From the NCBI GenBank assembly GCA_947455875.1, contig CANGSD010000050.1, positions 1 to 7,501 on the forward strand: 7,501 bases of DNA, given 5' to 3'. How positions within the stretch are numbered: the stretch's first letter is position 1; each line of letters begins with the position of its first letter. The translations under genes were made by a program, and so were the position numbers. The notes beneath the pieces were generated by a model, which searched no databases, was not told the origin of the DNA, and saw only the letters and a list, made by a program, of their open reading frames with translations. Below are positions 1-6,698 of the stretch, in pieces. This stretch comes from Comamonadaceae bacterium (GTDB lineage Bacteria; Pseudomonadota; Gammaproteobacteria; Burkholderiales; Burkholderiaceae).

Positions 1-1
1 A

Positions 2-295
2 AGCGCCTGGACGAAGTTCGCCGAGGCCATGCGTCCCGCCGCAACAGCGCCGCGGCCGGACCATGAGGCCATGATGAAGCTGCCCACGCCCGAGCGCATC
101 GACCAGATGCGCGCCCTGCACCAGCAGCACACGGCGCAAATGGACCAGCGCGGCGAGGCCGCCAAGGCCTTCTACGCCTCGCTCACGCCCGAACAGAAAA
201 AGCGCTTTGACGAACAGACCGCGCGCATGATGGCTCGACGTGGCGGCATGGGCGGCGACCACGACCACCACGGGCATCGCGGCCACCACAGCTGA
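2..295 (+). CDS. Spy/CpxP-family (LTXXQ motif) periplasmic protein, 3' part only
   Basis: The reading frame is open from the left edge (first full codon at position 2), so the start and any signal peptide lie outside the window; 97 residues are visible. They read as an amphipathic, Met/Gln/Arg-rich helical protein containing LTPEQKKRFDE, which matches the LTXXQ motif of the Spy/CpxP family. Those proteins are small periplasmic chaperones or metal/envelope-stress sensors. The upstream residues (AWTKFAEAM) also fit this family. The C-terminus is a Gly/His/Asp-rich tail (GGDHDHHGHRGHHS) with six histidines, which could bind Zn, Cu or Ni; that is inference. The ATG at position 29 is internal to the frame and not a likely start, because the coding similarity continues upstream of it. 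It is followed by a hairpin and appears to be the last gene of its transcript. The family call rests on a short motif and general composition. Confidence 0.72.
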   Translation, partial: SAWTKFAEAMRPAATAPRPDHEAMMKLPTPERIDQMRALHQQHTAQMDQRGEAAKAFYASLTPEQKKRFDEQTARMMARRGGMGGDHDHHGHRGHHS

Positions 296-306
296 TCGCC
301 CACACC

Positions 307-328
307 GCCCTGGCCTGCGTGCCAGGGC
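307..328 (+). terminator. GC-rich hairpin after the Spy/CpxP-like gene, possible terminator
   Basis: A perfect 8-bp inverted repeat, GCCCTGGC / GCCAGGGC, encloses a 6-base loop and starts 12 bases after the upstream stop codon. Its position and stability suit a transcription terminator or a 3'-end protecting stem. No T-tract follows it, so it is not a classical intrinsic terminator. In a high-GC genome it could act without one, or with Rho. The remaining intergenic sequence to position 438 shows no clear sigma-70 promoter that I can defend, although the ybhP operon presumably starts here. Confidence 0.4.
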
Positions 329-438
329 ACCACGGCCACCCGGCGCACCCGCACGGCATGGGTGCTGCGTCCTACAGCAGGCCGCCTCGCGCATCGGTAC
401 AAGCACACGGGTAGAGACCCCGTCCGAGGCGCCATGCC

Positions 439-1209
439 ATGAGCCGTCCTGCGGCCACCCCCCCGACGATCCTGACCGTGATGACGGTCAACATCCACAA
501 GGGGTTCACCTTCCTCAATCGCCGCTTCATCCTGCCGGAGCTGCGCGATGCCGTGCGCAAAGTCGGCGCCGATGTGGTGTTTCTGCAGGAGGTGCAAGGC
601 ACGCACGATGACCATGCCCGCAAGTTCAGCGGTTGGCCCGAGGCGCCGCACTACGAGTTCCTGGCCGACGACATCTGGCCGCAGTACGCCTATGGCCGCA
701 ATGTGGTGTATCCCAAGGGGCACCACGGCAACGCGGTGATGTCCAAGTTCCCGATCGTCCACGACCAGAACTACGACTGCTCGATTGCCGGCCCTGAAAA
801 ACGCGGGCTCCTGCATTGCGTGTTGCGTCTGCCGCAGCAGGCGATCGACGTGCATGTGATCTGCGTGCACCTGGGCCTGCTCGAACGTCACCGGCAGCAG
901 CAACTGGACGTGCTGTGCGAGATGGTGCGCGCCGAGGTGCCCGACAACGCCCCGCTGATCGTCGCCGGCGACTTCAACGACTGGCGTCGCCGCGCCGACC
1001 CGGTGCTGCACGGTCAGGCCCATCTGCACGAGGTGTTTGTCACGGCCTACGGAGCGCCGGCCAAGACCTTCCCCGCGCGCCTGCCGCTGTTGTGCCTGGA
1101 CCGTATCTATGTGCGCAACGCCTTTGCGCATCTGCCGGTGGTGCTTCCACGCGCGCCCTGGTCCCACCTGTCGGACCACGCGCCCCTGGCCGCGGAGATC
1201 CACCTGTGA
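439..1209 (+). CDS. ybhP: YbhP-like endonuclease/exonuclease/phosphatase family protein
   Basis: This 256-residue protein has the EEP (DNase I-like) fold signature in order. VNIHKGF carries Asn18, FLQEV carries the metal-binding Glu51, and CVHLG carries His144. GDFND holds Asp178 and Asn180, and SDHAP holds the Asp246/His247 pair. All catalytic positions are intact. The segment [22 protein letters not shown] and the HKGF motif are typical of the YbhP subgroup, which sits beside cardiolipin synthase B in E. coli and many proteobacteria. The substrate is unknown. EEP enzymes cleave phosphodiesters in nucleic acids, lipids or inositol phosphates, and the lipid-gene neighbourhood suggests a phospholipid-related substrate (inference). 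No signal peptide is visible. The start at 439 has a modest GAGG Shine-Dalgarno at 426-429. The stop overlaps the GTG start of clsB by 4 bases, so the two genes are probably co-translated. Confidence 0.9.
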   Translation: MSRPAATPPTILTVMTVNIHKGFTFLNRRFILPELRDAVRKVGADVVFLQEVQGTHDDHARKFSGWPEAPHYEFLADDIWPQYAYGRNVVYPKGHHGNAVMSKFPIVHDQNYDCSIAGPEKRGLLHCVLRLPQQAIDVHVICVHLGLLERHRQQQLDVLCEMVRAEVPDNAPLIVAGDFNDWRRRADPVLHGQAHLHEVFVTAYGAPAKTFPARLPLLCLDRIYVRNAFAHLPVVLPRAPWSHLSDHAPLAAEIHL

Positions 1210-2420
1210 GCGAATGGGTCGGCGGCAACCGCATCACCCTGCTGGAAAACGGCGAGGCCTACTTTCCGCGTGTCTTCGAGTGCATCGCGCAAGCCACCTG
1301 CGAGGTGATGGTGGAAACCTTCATCTTGTTCGAAGACCGGGTCGGTCTGCAGCTACACGCCGCACTGGTGGCTGCAGCGCATCACGGTGCGCGCGTGGAT
1401 GTGACGGTCGACGGCTGGGGCTCGCCGAATCTGTCCGCGGGCTTCGTGCGCACGCTGCTCGCGGCGGGTGTGCGGCTGCATGTGTTCGACCCGGGGCCAC
1501 GCCCCTTTGGCCTGCGGCCCTATGCGTTGCGACGGCTGCACCGCAAGATCGTCGTGGTGGACAACTGCACGGCCTTCGTGGGTGGCATCAACTATTCCGC
1601 CGATCACCTGGCCGACTTCGGGCCGCTGGCCAAGCAGGACTACGCGATCGAGATCCACGGCCCGCTGGTGGCGGTGATTGATCGCTTCACCCACGCCGCC
1701 CTCGCCCGCGGCCTGCTTCACCTGCGTCCGCACACCTGGTGGTTCGCACGTCGGTCGGCGCGCATTCTGGCGACGCAGCTGCCCTGGGAAGGCAGCGCCC
1801 TGGCGCGCTTCGTCGTGCGAGACAACCTGCACCACCCCGACGACATCGAGCGTCATTACCGCGACGCCATCCGCGCGGCGCGCACGCGCGTGATCATTGC
1901 CAACGCCTACTTCTTCCCTGGCTACCGCCTGGTGCGCGAGCTGCGCCTGGCCGCGCGACGCGGTGTGGACGTGCGCCTCGTGCTGCAGGGGCGCCCCGAC
2001 ATGGCGATCGCGCGCACCGCCGCCACCACGCTCTATCAGCATCTGCTCAAGGCGGGCGTGCGCATCTTCGAGTACCGCGCGCGGCCGCTGCATGGCAAGG
2101 TGGCCCTAGTCGACGAGGAATGGGCCACCGTCGGCTCGAGCAATCTGGATCCCTTGAGCCTGGCGCTCAACCTGGAGGCCAATGTCTTCATCCGCGACCG
2201 CGCCTTCAATCAGGGTCTGAATGCGCATCTTCAGCATCTGATGCGCGCGCACTGCACCGAGGTCGATGCAGCATCGCTGGCCCCCGTGAGCGGGTTCGCA
2301 CTGCTACGCAGCTACCTGGCCTTTCATGTGATGCGCAAGTTCGCGCGCTGGGCGCGGGCCTTGCCGCCGCATGCGCCGCGCCTGCAGCCCGCCCTTGCAC
2401 CGGCCAAAGACGTGCCATGA
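1206..2420 (+). CDS. clsB: Cardiolipin synthase B (phospholipase D superfamily)
   Basis: This 404-residue protein of the phospholipase D superfamily has two complete HKD motifs: His112-Lys114-Asp119 ([10 protein letters not shown], followed by GGINYS) and His296-Lys298-Asp303 ([10 protein letters not shown], followed by GSSNLDPLS). This arrangement and a length near 410 match ClsB (YbhO) of E. coli. There is no N-terminal transmembrane pair as in ClsA. ClsB-type enzymes make cardiolipin at the inner membrane by transferring a phosphatidyl group to phosphatidylglycerol. The frame is open far upstream, but that part is antisense-like noise inside ybhP. The GTG at 1206 is chosen because it begins the recognisable domain ([19 protein letters not shown]) and forms a GTGA overlap with the ybhP stop. 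Its own stop overlaps the ATG of ybhN. The order ybhP-clsB-ybhN supports the assignment. The C-terminal 30 or so residues are Pro/Ala/Arg-rich and probably not part of the catalytic fold. Confidence 0.93.
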   Translation: MSEWVGGNRITLLENGEAYFPRVFECIAQATCEVMVETFILFEDRVGLQLHAALVAAAHHGARVDVTVDGWGSPNLSAGFVRTLLAAGVRLHVFDPGPRPFGLRPYALRRLHRKIVVVDNCTAFVGGINYSADHLADFGPLAKQDYAIEIHGPLVAVIDRFTHAALARGLLHLRPHTWWFARRSARILATQLPWEGSALARFVVRDNLHHPDDIERHYRDAIRAARTRVIIANAYFFPGYRLVRELRLAARRGVDVRLVLQGRPDMAIARTAATTLYQHLLKAGVRIFEYRARPLHGKVALVDEEWATVGSSNLDPLSLALNLEANVFIRDRAFNQGLNAHLQHLMRAHCTEVDAASLAPVSGFALLRSYLAFHVMRKFARWARALPPHAPRLQPALAPAKDVP

Positions 2421-3394
2421 CAGCGGCCGCCTCGACGCGATCCAGGTGGGTGAGCGGGCTGACGCTCGCCTTCTTCGCGGTACTGATCTACCTGGCTTGG
2501 CGCTACGCGCGCACCATCGCCTGGCAGGACGTGCAGCAGGCGCTGGCGGACACGCCCACGCCCGCCCTGCTCGCCGCCGGCGTGATGGCCGCCATCAGCC
2601 ACGCGATCTACAGCTGCTTTGACCTGCTAGGGCGCGCCTACACCCGCCACCGCCTGCGCGCCGTGCAGGTGCTGGGCATCACCTTCATCAGCTACGCCTT
2701 CAACCTGACCCTGGGCTCGCTGGTGGGGGGTATCGGGATGCGCCTTCGGCTGTACACGCGGCTGGGGCTGTCGGCGCTGACGGTCACACGCGTGTTCATC
2801 TTCAGCATCATGACCAACTGGTTCGGGTTTCTGGTGCTGGCCGGCGCCGTGTTCGCGCTGGCGCCCCCGCCTGTCGGCACGGACTGGTCGAGTCCGGCGC
2901 TGCGGGCGCTGGGCCTGGGGCTGCTGACACTGGCCGGCGGCTATGCGGCCGTGTGTCTGCGCACGCGGCAGCGGCGCCTGCGCCTGTTTCGCCACGCGTT
3001 CCGATTACCGAGGCCGCGCCTGGTGGCCCTGCAACTGGCGCTGTCCTGCGCCCACTGGGCCAGCACGGGCGCTGTCCTGTACGTCCTGCTGCAGGCGAAG
3101 CTGGACTATCTGTCGGTGCTGGGCGTGCTGCTGGTGGCGGCGGTCGCAGGCGTGCTCACACACATCCCCGCCGGCCTGGGCGTGCTGGAGGCGGTGTTCC
3201 TCACCTTGCTGTCGGATACCGTGCCGGTGCACGTCTTGCTAGCGGCGCTGCTAGCCTACCGGGCCATCTACTACCTGGTGCCCTTCTTCTTGGCCGTCGC
3301 CTTGTACGGCGTGATCGAAGCCCGTAGCCGCGTGCGGCTCAGGCGCGCAGCGCGTGATACGCGAGGGCGCCCGCCACCGCACCCGCAGCACTGA
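2417..3394 (+). CDS. ybhN: YbhN/UPF0104 family integral membrane protein
   Basis: This is a 325-residue polytopic membrane protein with about eight hydrophobic segments, near residues 14-30, 50-68, 85-105, 122-149, 163-181, 202-225, 232-266 and 272-299. It contains the family-typical loop GGIGMRLRLYTRLGLS (104-119) and HIPAGLGVLEAVF (249-261). These mark the UPF0104/YbhN group, which is related to the membrane (flippase-like) domain of lysylphosphatidylglycerol synthases. Its biochemical role is not established; a lipid-translocating or lipid-modifying role beside cardiolipin synthase is inference. The ATG at 2417 overlaps the clsB stop (ATGA), which fixes the start. The tail after about residue 303 is basic and then Pro/His-rich (RLRRAARDTRGRPPPHPQH). 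It is encoded in the stretch that overlaps the opposite-strand DUF2177 gene, so it may be a recent extension. Confidence 0.9.
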   Translation: MTAAASTRSRWVSGLTLAFFAVLIYLAWRYARTIAWQDVQQALADTPTPALLAAGVMAAISHAIYSCFDLLGRAYTRHRLRAVQVLGITFISYAFNLTLGSLVGGIGMRLRLYTRLGLSALTVTRVFIFSIMTNWFGFLVLAGAVFALAPPPVGTDWSSPALRALGLGLLTLAGGYAAVCLRTRQRRLRLFRHAFRLPRPRLVALQLALSCAHWASTGAVLYVLLQAKLDYLSVLGVLLVAAVAGVLTHIPAGLGVLEAVFLTLLSDTVPVHVLLAALLAYRAIYYLVPFFLAVALYGVIEARSRVRLRRAARDTRGRPPPHPQH

Positions 3395-3746
3395 CGAACA
3401 TGCCCCAGGCGATGTCGATCAGCGTCAGCGGCAATGACCAGTCACGCATCACCGCCAGATTGGTGATGTTGTAGGTGCCATAGGCAAACAAGCCAAACAG
3501 CGCGCCCAGGGCTAGCGCCCGCAGCGCATCGCCGCCCGAGGGCACGACCGCGAAGATCATCAGGCCCACCGGATAGCCGAAGTAGAAGATGGCCGCGGCC
3601 ACGAGGCGAGGCTCGGGCGCCATCAGGTGCGCCATGGCCTGCGTGTACCAGGTCGTGGCGATCACCCGCAGCCACAGGTAATCCAGCACGCCCACCAGCA
3701 GGAGGACGGCGAGGTAGCTCAGGGCAATTCGGCTCATGACATGCAT
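3339..3746 (-). CDS. DUF2177 family membrane protein
   Basis: This 135-residue hydrophobic protein has four predicted membrane helices (about residues 7-26, 47-67, 75-95 and 108-129). It carries the conserved features of the DUF2177 family: LDYLWL in helix 1, GYPVGLMIF in helix 2, LFGLFAYGTYNITNLAVMRDW across helix 3 and its loop, and DIAWG starting helix 4. The family's function is unknown. Two in-frame ATGs (3746 and 3737) are possible; neither has a good Shine-Dalgarno, which fits translation coupled to the small gene ending 23 bases upstream. Its last 56 bases lie antisense to the end of ybhN. It is probably the last gene of a minus-strand unit with the small hydrophilic gene and perhaps nnrU. 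Confidence 0.85.
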   Translation of the reverse strand: MHVMSRIALSYLAVLLLVGVLDYLWLRVIATTWYTQAMAHLMAPEPRLVAAAIFYFGYPVGLMIFAVVPSGGDALRALALGALFGLFAYGTYNITNLAVMRDWSLPLTLIDIAWGMFVSAAGAVAGALAYHALRA

Positions 3747-3769
3747 TGTCGCCCGGGGCCCATGCCCGT

Positions 3770-3970
3770 TCAGCGCGGGGGTTTACCGGGCTCGCCGCGC
3801 CGCTGACGGGACTGGTTGGTGCCGCCCACATGCGATTCGCGGTCGCTTCGACTCAAAGGCGAGCGCTCACCCTGGTTCTTCTGGGTCGGGACCTGGCCCC
3901 CGAGTTTGTTGCGGTCGTTGACGACCTTGCCGGTGTGCGGGGTTTGCGCGTCGCGCGGGGATGTGCTCAT
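3770..3970 (-). CDS. Small, highly hydrophilic protein of unknown function (66 aa)
   Basis: I do not recognise this protein. It is a 66-residue, strongly polar product rich in Gln, Asn, Ser, Arg, Gly and Asp, with no hydrophobic segment, no cysteine and no aromatic residue. It looks intrinsically disordered. Notable pieces are GKVVNDRNKLGGQ, ERSPLSRSDRESHVGG and a basic end RQRRGEPGKPPR. The frame is open upstream to a possible ATG at 4039, but the start at 3970 is strongly preferred because AGGAGA lies 6 bases before it. That good ribosome binding site is the main evidence that it is a real gene. The low-complexity composition in GC-rich DNA means it could still be spurious. It sits 78 bases after nnrU and 23 bases before the DUF2177 gene on the same strand, consistent with one transcript. 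Confidence 0.6.
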   Translation of the reverse strand: MSTSPRDAQTPHTGKVVNDRNKLGGQVPTQKNQGERSPLSRSDRESHVGGTNQSRQRRGEPGKPPR

Positions 3971-3976
3971 GGCGCG

Positions 3977-3982
3977 TCTCCT
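3977..3982 (-). promoter_or_regulatory. Ribosome binding site of the 66-aa gene
   Basis: On the minus strand the hexamer AGGAGA ends 6 bases before the ATG at 3970. It is among the best Shine-Dalgarno matches in the window. It decides the start of the small gene in favour of the internal ATG rather than the longer frame beginning at 4039. Confidence 0.6.
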
Positions 3983-4048
3983 GAGAGTCGAGCGTTCATT
4001 GTGGCCACGCCCGGCGCGCCGGCGGGTAACACCAGGCAAGGTGCGCGC

Positions 4049-4630
4049 TCAAACGCCCAGCGGACTCACACCGATCAGGCGCGCATGGCCCCAGAACGCA
4101 AACACCACCCAGGCGCCCACGCCCACCACCAGCGTCAGCCAGGTGCGAGACGCCACACCCGGCGAGGACTCCGTTCCCTGCACACGATCGCGCTGGCGCG
4201 AAGCACGAAACAACAGCACCGACCACACCAGGAAAGCACCGAACAAGATCATGTCGACCAAGGTACCGTTGGACAACAGGTGCGCCAGCGCCCAGACCTT
4301 CACCGCCAGCACCATGGGATGGCGCAAGCGCGCCTTGATGCCGTTGCGCGGCACATAGGCGGCCACCAGCATCACGAAGGCCACCAGGGTCAGCAAGGCG
4401 GCCAGGTGCGCCATGCCGCGCGGTGGGGTCCACACCGTGATCGGCGACTGGCGGGCCAGTCCGTAGCCATGCACCAACAGCGCAAAGCCCACCAGCGACG
4501 CCAGCGCGTACAGGCCCTTCCACGGTTTCTCGCCCAGGCGAGCCACCCACTGCGCGCGCAGGGGCTCGGCGAAGACGCGCGTGGAGTGCACGCCCAGAAA
4601 AATGATCAGACCAGCCACCATGAGTTCCAT
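4049..4630 (-). CDS. nnrU: NnrU family membrane protein
   Basis: This 193-residue protein has five to six hydrophobic segments and the conserved landmarks of the NnrU family: LIIFLGVHSTR near the N-terminus (His15), RHPMVLAVKVWALAHLLSNG (His104 and His117) and LFGAFLVWSVLLF. NnrU was named from nitrite/nitric-oxide reduction loci of alphaproteobacteria. The plant and cyanobacterial zeta-carotene isomerase Z-ISO is a heme-binding relative, so the conserved histidines may bind heme (family knowledge plus inference). Nothing around it here belongs to denitrification, so its role in this organism is open. The start at 4630 has GGAGA 6 bases upstream (4637-4641); the ATG at codon 4 is a weaker alternative. 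It is transcribed divergently from queC and probably leads the minus-strand unit. Confidence 0.87.
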   Translation of the reverse strand: MELMVAGLIIFLGVHSTRVFAEPLRAQWVARLGEKPWKGLYALASLVGFALLVHGYGLARQSPITVWTPPRGMAHLAALLTLVAFVMLVAAYVPRNGIKARLRHPMVLAVKVWALAHLLSNGTLVDMILFGAFLVWSVLLFRASRQRDRVQGTESSPGVASRTWLTLVVGVGAWVVFAFWGHARLIGVSPLGV

Positions 4631-4739
4631 GCGATGTCTCCAGTGCGGCAGGGCGATCCTGCACGGGCCTTGATGATACGGGCCACCCCAGCGGCAGGCA
4701 CACTAGAGGCCTTCCCACGCCTTTGCATCGACATCCCCT
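4631..4739. promoter_or_regulatory. Divergent intergenic region between nnrU (-) and queC (+)
   Basis: These 109 bases must hold the start signals of both divergent units. On the minus strand TATCAT (4673-4678) matches five of six bases of a sigma-70 -10 box about 42 bases before the nnrU start. The -35 region (GTGCCT at 17-bp spacing) is poor. On the plus strand I see no convincing -35/-10 pair and no good Shine-Dalgarno for queC. A 5-bp inverted repeat GCAGG/CCTGC (4648-4662) lies in the nnrU leader and is too short to interpret. I see no preQ1 riboswitch-like sequence, although queC is a queuosine gene. Confidence 0.3.
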
Positions 4740-5447
4740 ATGCACACGCACGCCCTCGTCCTTTTTTCCGGTGGCCAGGACTCCGCCACCGCACTGGCCT
4801 GGGCGCTCGATCGCTACACCCGGGTGGAAACCATCGGCTTCGACTACGGCCAGCGACACCGTGTCGAACTCGAATGCCGCACGACGTTCCTGAATAAGCT
4901 GCGCGCCGACTTTCCGCACTGGGGCGCGCGCCTGGGCGACGACCACCTCTTGGACCTGGGCCTGCTAGGGCAGGTGAGCGACACCGCCCTCACCGCCGAA
5001 CGCGCGATCGCCTTCAACGCCAGCGGCCTGCCCAATACCTTTGTGCCGGGGCGCAACCTGATCTTCTTCACCTTTGCGGCCGCTGTGGCCTACCGGCGCG
5101 GCCTGTCGGTGCTGGTGGGCGGCATGTGCGAGACCGATTACTCGGGCTACCCCGATTGCCGCGACGACACGCTCAAGTCCTTGCAGGTGACGCTGGGCCT
5201 GGGCCTGGACCAACGGGTGGTGATCGAGACGCCCTTGATGTGGCTGGACAAGGCACAGACCTGGCGGCTCGCGCACACGCTCGGCGGTGACACGCTGGTG
5301 TCTCTGATCACCGAGGACACGCACACCTGCTACCTGGGTGATCGCCGCACACGCCACGCCTGGGGCTACGGCTGCGGCCAGTGCCCGGCCTGCGAGCTGC
5401 GCGCGCGCGGCTACGAAGGCTTCGCGGCCACCAAGCACCCGCAGTAG
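4740..5447 (+). CDS. queC: 7-cyano-7-deazaguanine synthase QueC
   Basis: This 235-residue cytosolic enzyme converts 7-carboxy-7-deazaguanine to preQ0 using ammonia and two ATP, a step of queuosine tRNA modification. The ATP pyrophosphatase P-loop SGGQDS is at residues 10-15, FDYGQRH at 34-40, VPGRN at 102-106 and DYSGYPDCR at 133-141. The zinc site is complete: Cys197 (HTCYLG) and Cys212, Cys215 and Cys218 (GCGQCPAC). Length and motif spacing are normal for the family. The ATG at 4740 is the only start that gives the usual short lead before the P-loop. Its Shine-Dalgarno is poor. No other queuosine gene (queD, queE, queF, tgt) is in view. The egtB-family gene starts 8 bases after the stop, so the two are likely co-transcribed despite unrelated pathways. 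Confidence 0.96.
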   Translation: MHTHALVLFSGGQDSATALAWALDRYTRVETIGFDYGQRHRVELECRTTFLNKLRADFPHWGARLGDDHLLDLGLLGQVSDTALTAERAIAFNASGLPNTFVPGRNLIFFTFAAAVAYRRGLSVLVGGMCETDYSGYPDCRDDTLKSLQVTLGLGLDQRVVIETPLMWLDKAQTWRLAHTLGGDTLVSLITEDTHTCYLGDRRTRHAWGYGCGQCPACELRARGYEGFAATKHPQ

Positions 5448-5455
5448 CAGACGCC

Positions 5456-6697
5456 ATGCAAGGTACGCAGGACACGCCCGCCCAACGCGCTCGATTCGGC
5501 GACGCCGCTGCCCTCGCCGACGCGCTGACGGACAGCCGGCGCGACACGCTACAGACCTTCGCCGCTTTCGAGGCTGCCCTGCCCACATTGCGCGTGCCGC
5601 AGGCCGAGGAACTCAATCCACCGCTGTGGGAGCTGGGGCATATCGGCTGGTTCCAGACCTACTGGACGACACGCAACCTCGGACGCACGCTCGGCTGGCG
5701 TGCAGACCCGCACGCGCTACGCGCGCCCCCCACGCGCGCCAACGCCGACGCCCTGTACGACTCACGCCTTGTCGCCCACGCCCACCGATGGACCCTGCCA
5801 CTGCCCGACGCGCAGACCACGCGCATGGACCTGGCGGCTCAATTGACCGACACCCTGGACCTGCTGGCCAGCGCCGAAAAGCATGGCCATGACGGCCTGT
5901 ACTTTTTCCGGCTCGTCCTCCTGCACGAGGACATGCACCACGAGGCGGCTCTGTTCATGGCGCAAGCACTGGGCGTACCCATCGCCGACGCACGCTGGCA
6001 GCCGCGCGACTTGCCCACCCCGGGCCCGGCCCTGCAGCTGCCCGCTAGGCGCTGGGTGTTGGGTGTCGACCCGGACGCCGGCTTCGCCTTCGACAACGAG
6101 TGCGGCCACCAGAGCGTCGACCTGCCGGACGCTCGCATCGATCGGCAGGTGCTGCGTTGGTGCGACTACCTGCCCTTTGCCGAAGCGGGCGGCTATGCGC
6201 AGGCGCACTGGTGGAGCGCGCAGGGCTGGCAGTGGCTGCTATCCCTGCGGGCGCGCGAGACGAACGCGGATGCCCCTCGCTACCTGCGGCGCGAGGGGTC
6301 GACCTGGCTGCAATGGCGCTACGGTCACTGGCGCGCGCTGTCTCTGGACGAGCCCGCTTGCCACCTGTCCTGGCACGAGGCGCAGGCCTGGTGTCGCTGG
6401 GCCGGCCGGCGCCTGCCCACGGAAGCGGAATGGGACTGGGCCGCCACGCACGCGCCGCAAGACTTTCGCTGGGGCGACACCTGGGAGTGGACGGCCAGCG
6501 CCTTCGAACCCTACGCGGGCTTTTGTCCGCACCCTTACCGCGAGTACTCGGCCCCGTGGTTCGATGGCCGCCCGGTCTTGCGCGGCGCCTCGTTCATGAC
6601 GCAGGCGCGCATGCGCCATCTGCGCTATCGCAACTTCTTCCCGCCCGAACGCAACGACATCAGCGCCGGGTTCCGCACCTGCGACCTGACCGTCTGA
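5456..6697 (+). CDS. egtB: EgtB/SenA-family nonheme-iron synthase (ergothioneine or selenoneine biosynthesis)
   Basis: This 413-residue protein has a DinB-like N-terminal domain and a formylglycine-generating-enzyme-like C-terminal domain, the architecture of EgtB. EgtB uses Fe(II) and O2 to join a thiol donor to hercynine. The iron-binding 3-His set is visible: His62 (LWELGHIGWF) and His157/His161 (LHEDMHHEA). C-terminal landmarks are GRRLPTEAEWDWAA (317-330), WEWTASAFEPYAGF (343-356), PYREYSAPWF (360-369), VLRGASF (374-380) and YRNFFPPERNDISAGFRTC (391-409). Between RWGD and WEWT, the insert that usually precedes the GNVWEWT motif is missing. The protein ends in GFRTC rather than the GLRLA or GVRLA type of standard EgtB. 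These traits resemble, as I recall them, the betaproteobacterial selenoneine synthase SenA, so senA is a serious alternative symbol. The convergent egtD supports a hercynine substrate either way. The start at 5456 is 8 bases after queC; the frame upstream is inside queC. The Shine-Dalgarno is weak, suggesting coupling. Confidence 0.85.
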   Translation: MQGTQDTPAQRARFGDAAALADALTDSRRDTLQTFAAFEAALPTLRVPQAEELNPPLWELGHIGWFQTYWTTRNLGRTLGWRADPHALRAPPTRANADALYDSRLVAHAHRWTLPLPDAQTTRMDLAAQLTDTLDLLASAEKHGHDGLYFFRLVLLHEDMHHEAALFMAQALGVPIADARWQPRDLPTPGPALQLPARRWVLGVDPDAGFAFDNECGHQSVDLPDARIDRQVLRWCDYLPFAEAGGYAQAHWWSAQGWQWLLSLRARETNADAPRYLRREGSTWLQWRYGHWRALSLDEPACHLSWHEAQAWCRWAGRRLPTEAEWDWAATHAPQDFRWGDTWEWTASAFEPYAGFCPHPYREYSAPWFDGRPVLRGASFMTQARMRHLRYRNFFPPERNDISAGFRTCDLTV

Positions 6698-6698
6698 T

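Noticed and set aside
380..415. TACAAG-like -10 box upstream of ybhP
   Set aside because: No acceptable -35 hexamer lies 16-18 bases upstream, and a four-of-six match alone is not meaningful.
172..1203. 343-codon open frame on the minus strand
   Set aside because: It is antisense to the end of the Spy-like gene and nearly all of ybhP, which has intact EEP motifs. The translation is His/Arg/Val-rich with no domain and no usable start signal. Long shadow frames are expected at this GC content.
816..1205. Possible longer N-terminus for ClsB
   Set aside because: The frame is open upstream of the GTG at 1206, but the translation is Ala/Arg/Pro-rich shadow sequence inside ybhP. The PLD-family domain and normal length begin at 1206. 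The same reasoning rejects upstream extensions of ybhN (from 1739) and the egtB-family gene (from 5381).
4011..4022. Perfect 12-base palindrome CCGGCGCGCCGG between nnrU and the small gene
   Set aside because: It has no loop and no T-tract, and such GC palindromes arise often by chance in this composition. A regulatory role cannot be supported.
4670..4683. TTGAT half-site suggestive of an FNR/NnrR box upstream of nnrU
   Set aside because: The second half-site (ATCAA at the right spacing) is absent, so it does not meet the consensus.
3746..4897. 383-codon open frame on the plus strand across the minus-strand genes
   Set aside because: The product is a Gln/His/Arg-rich translation with no recognisable motif. 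It is antisense to nnrU and the small gene and runs into queC in another frame.
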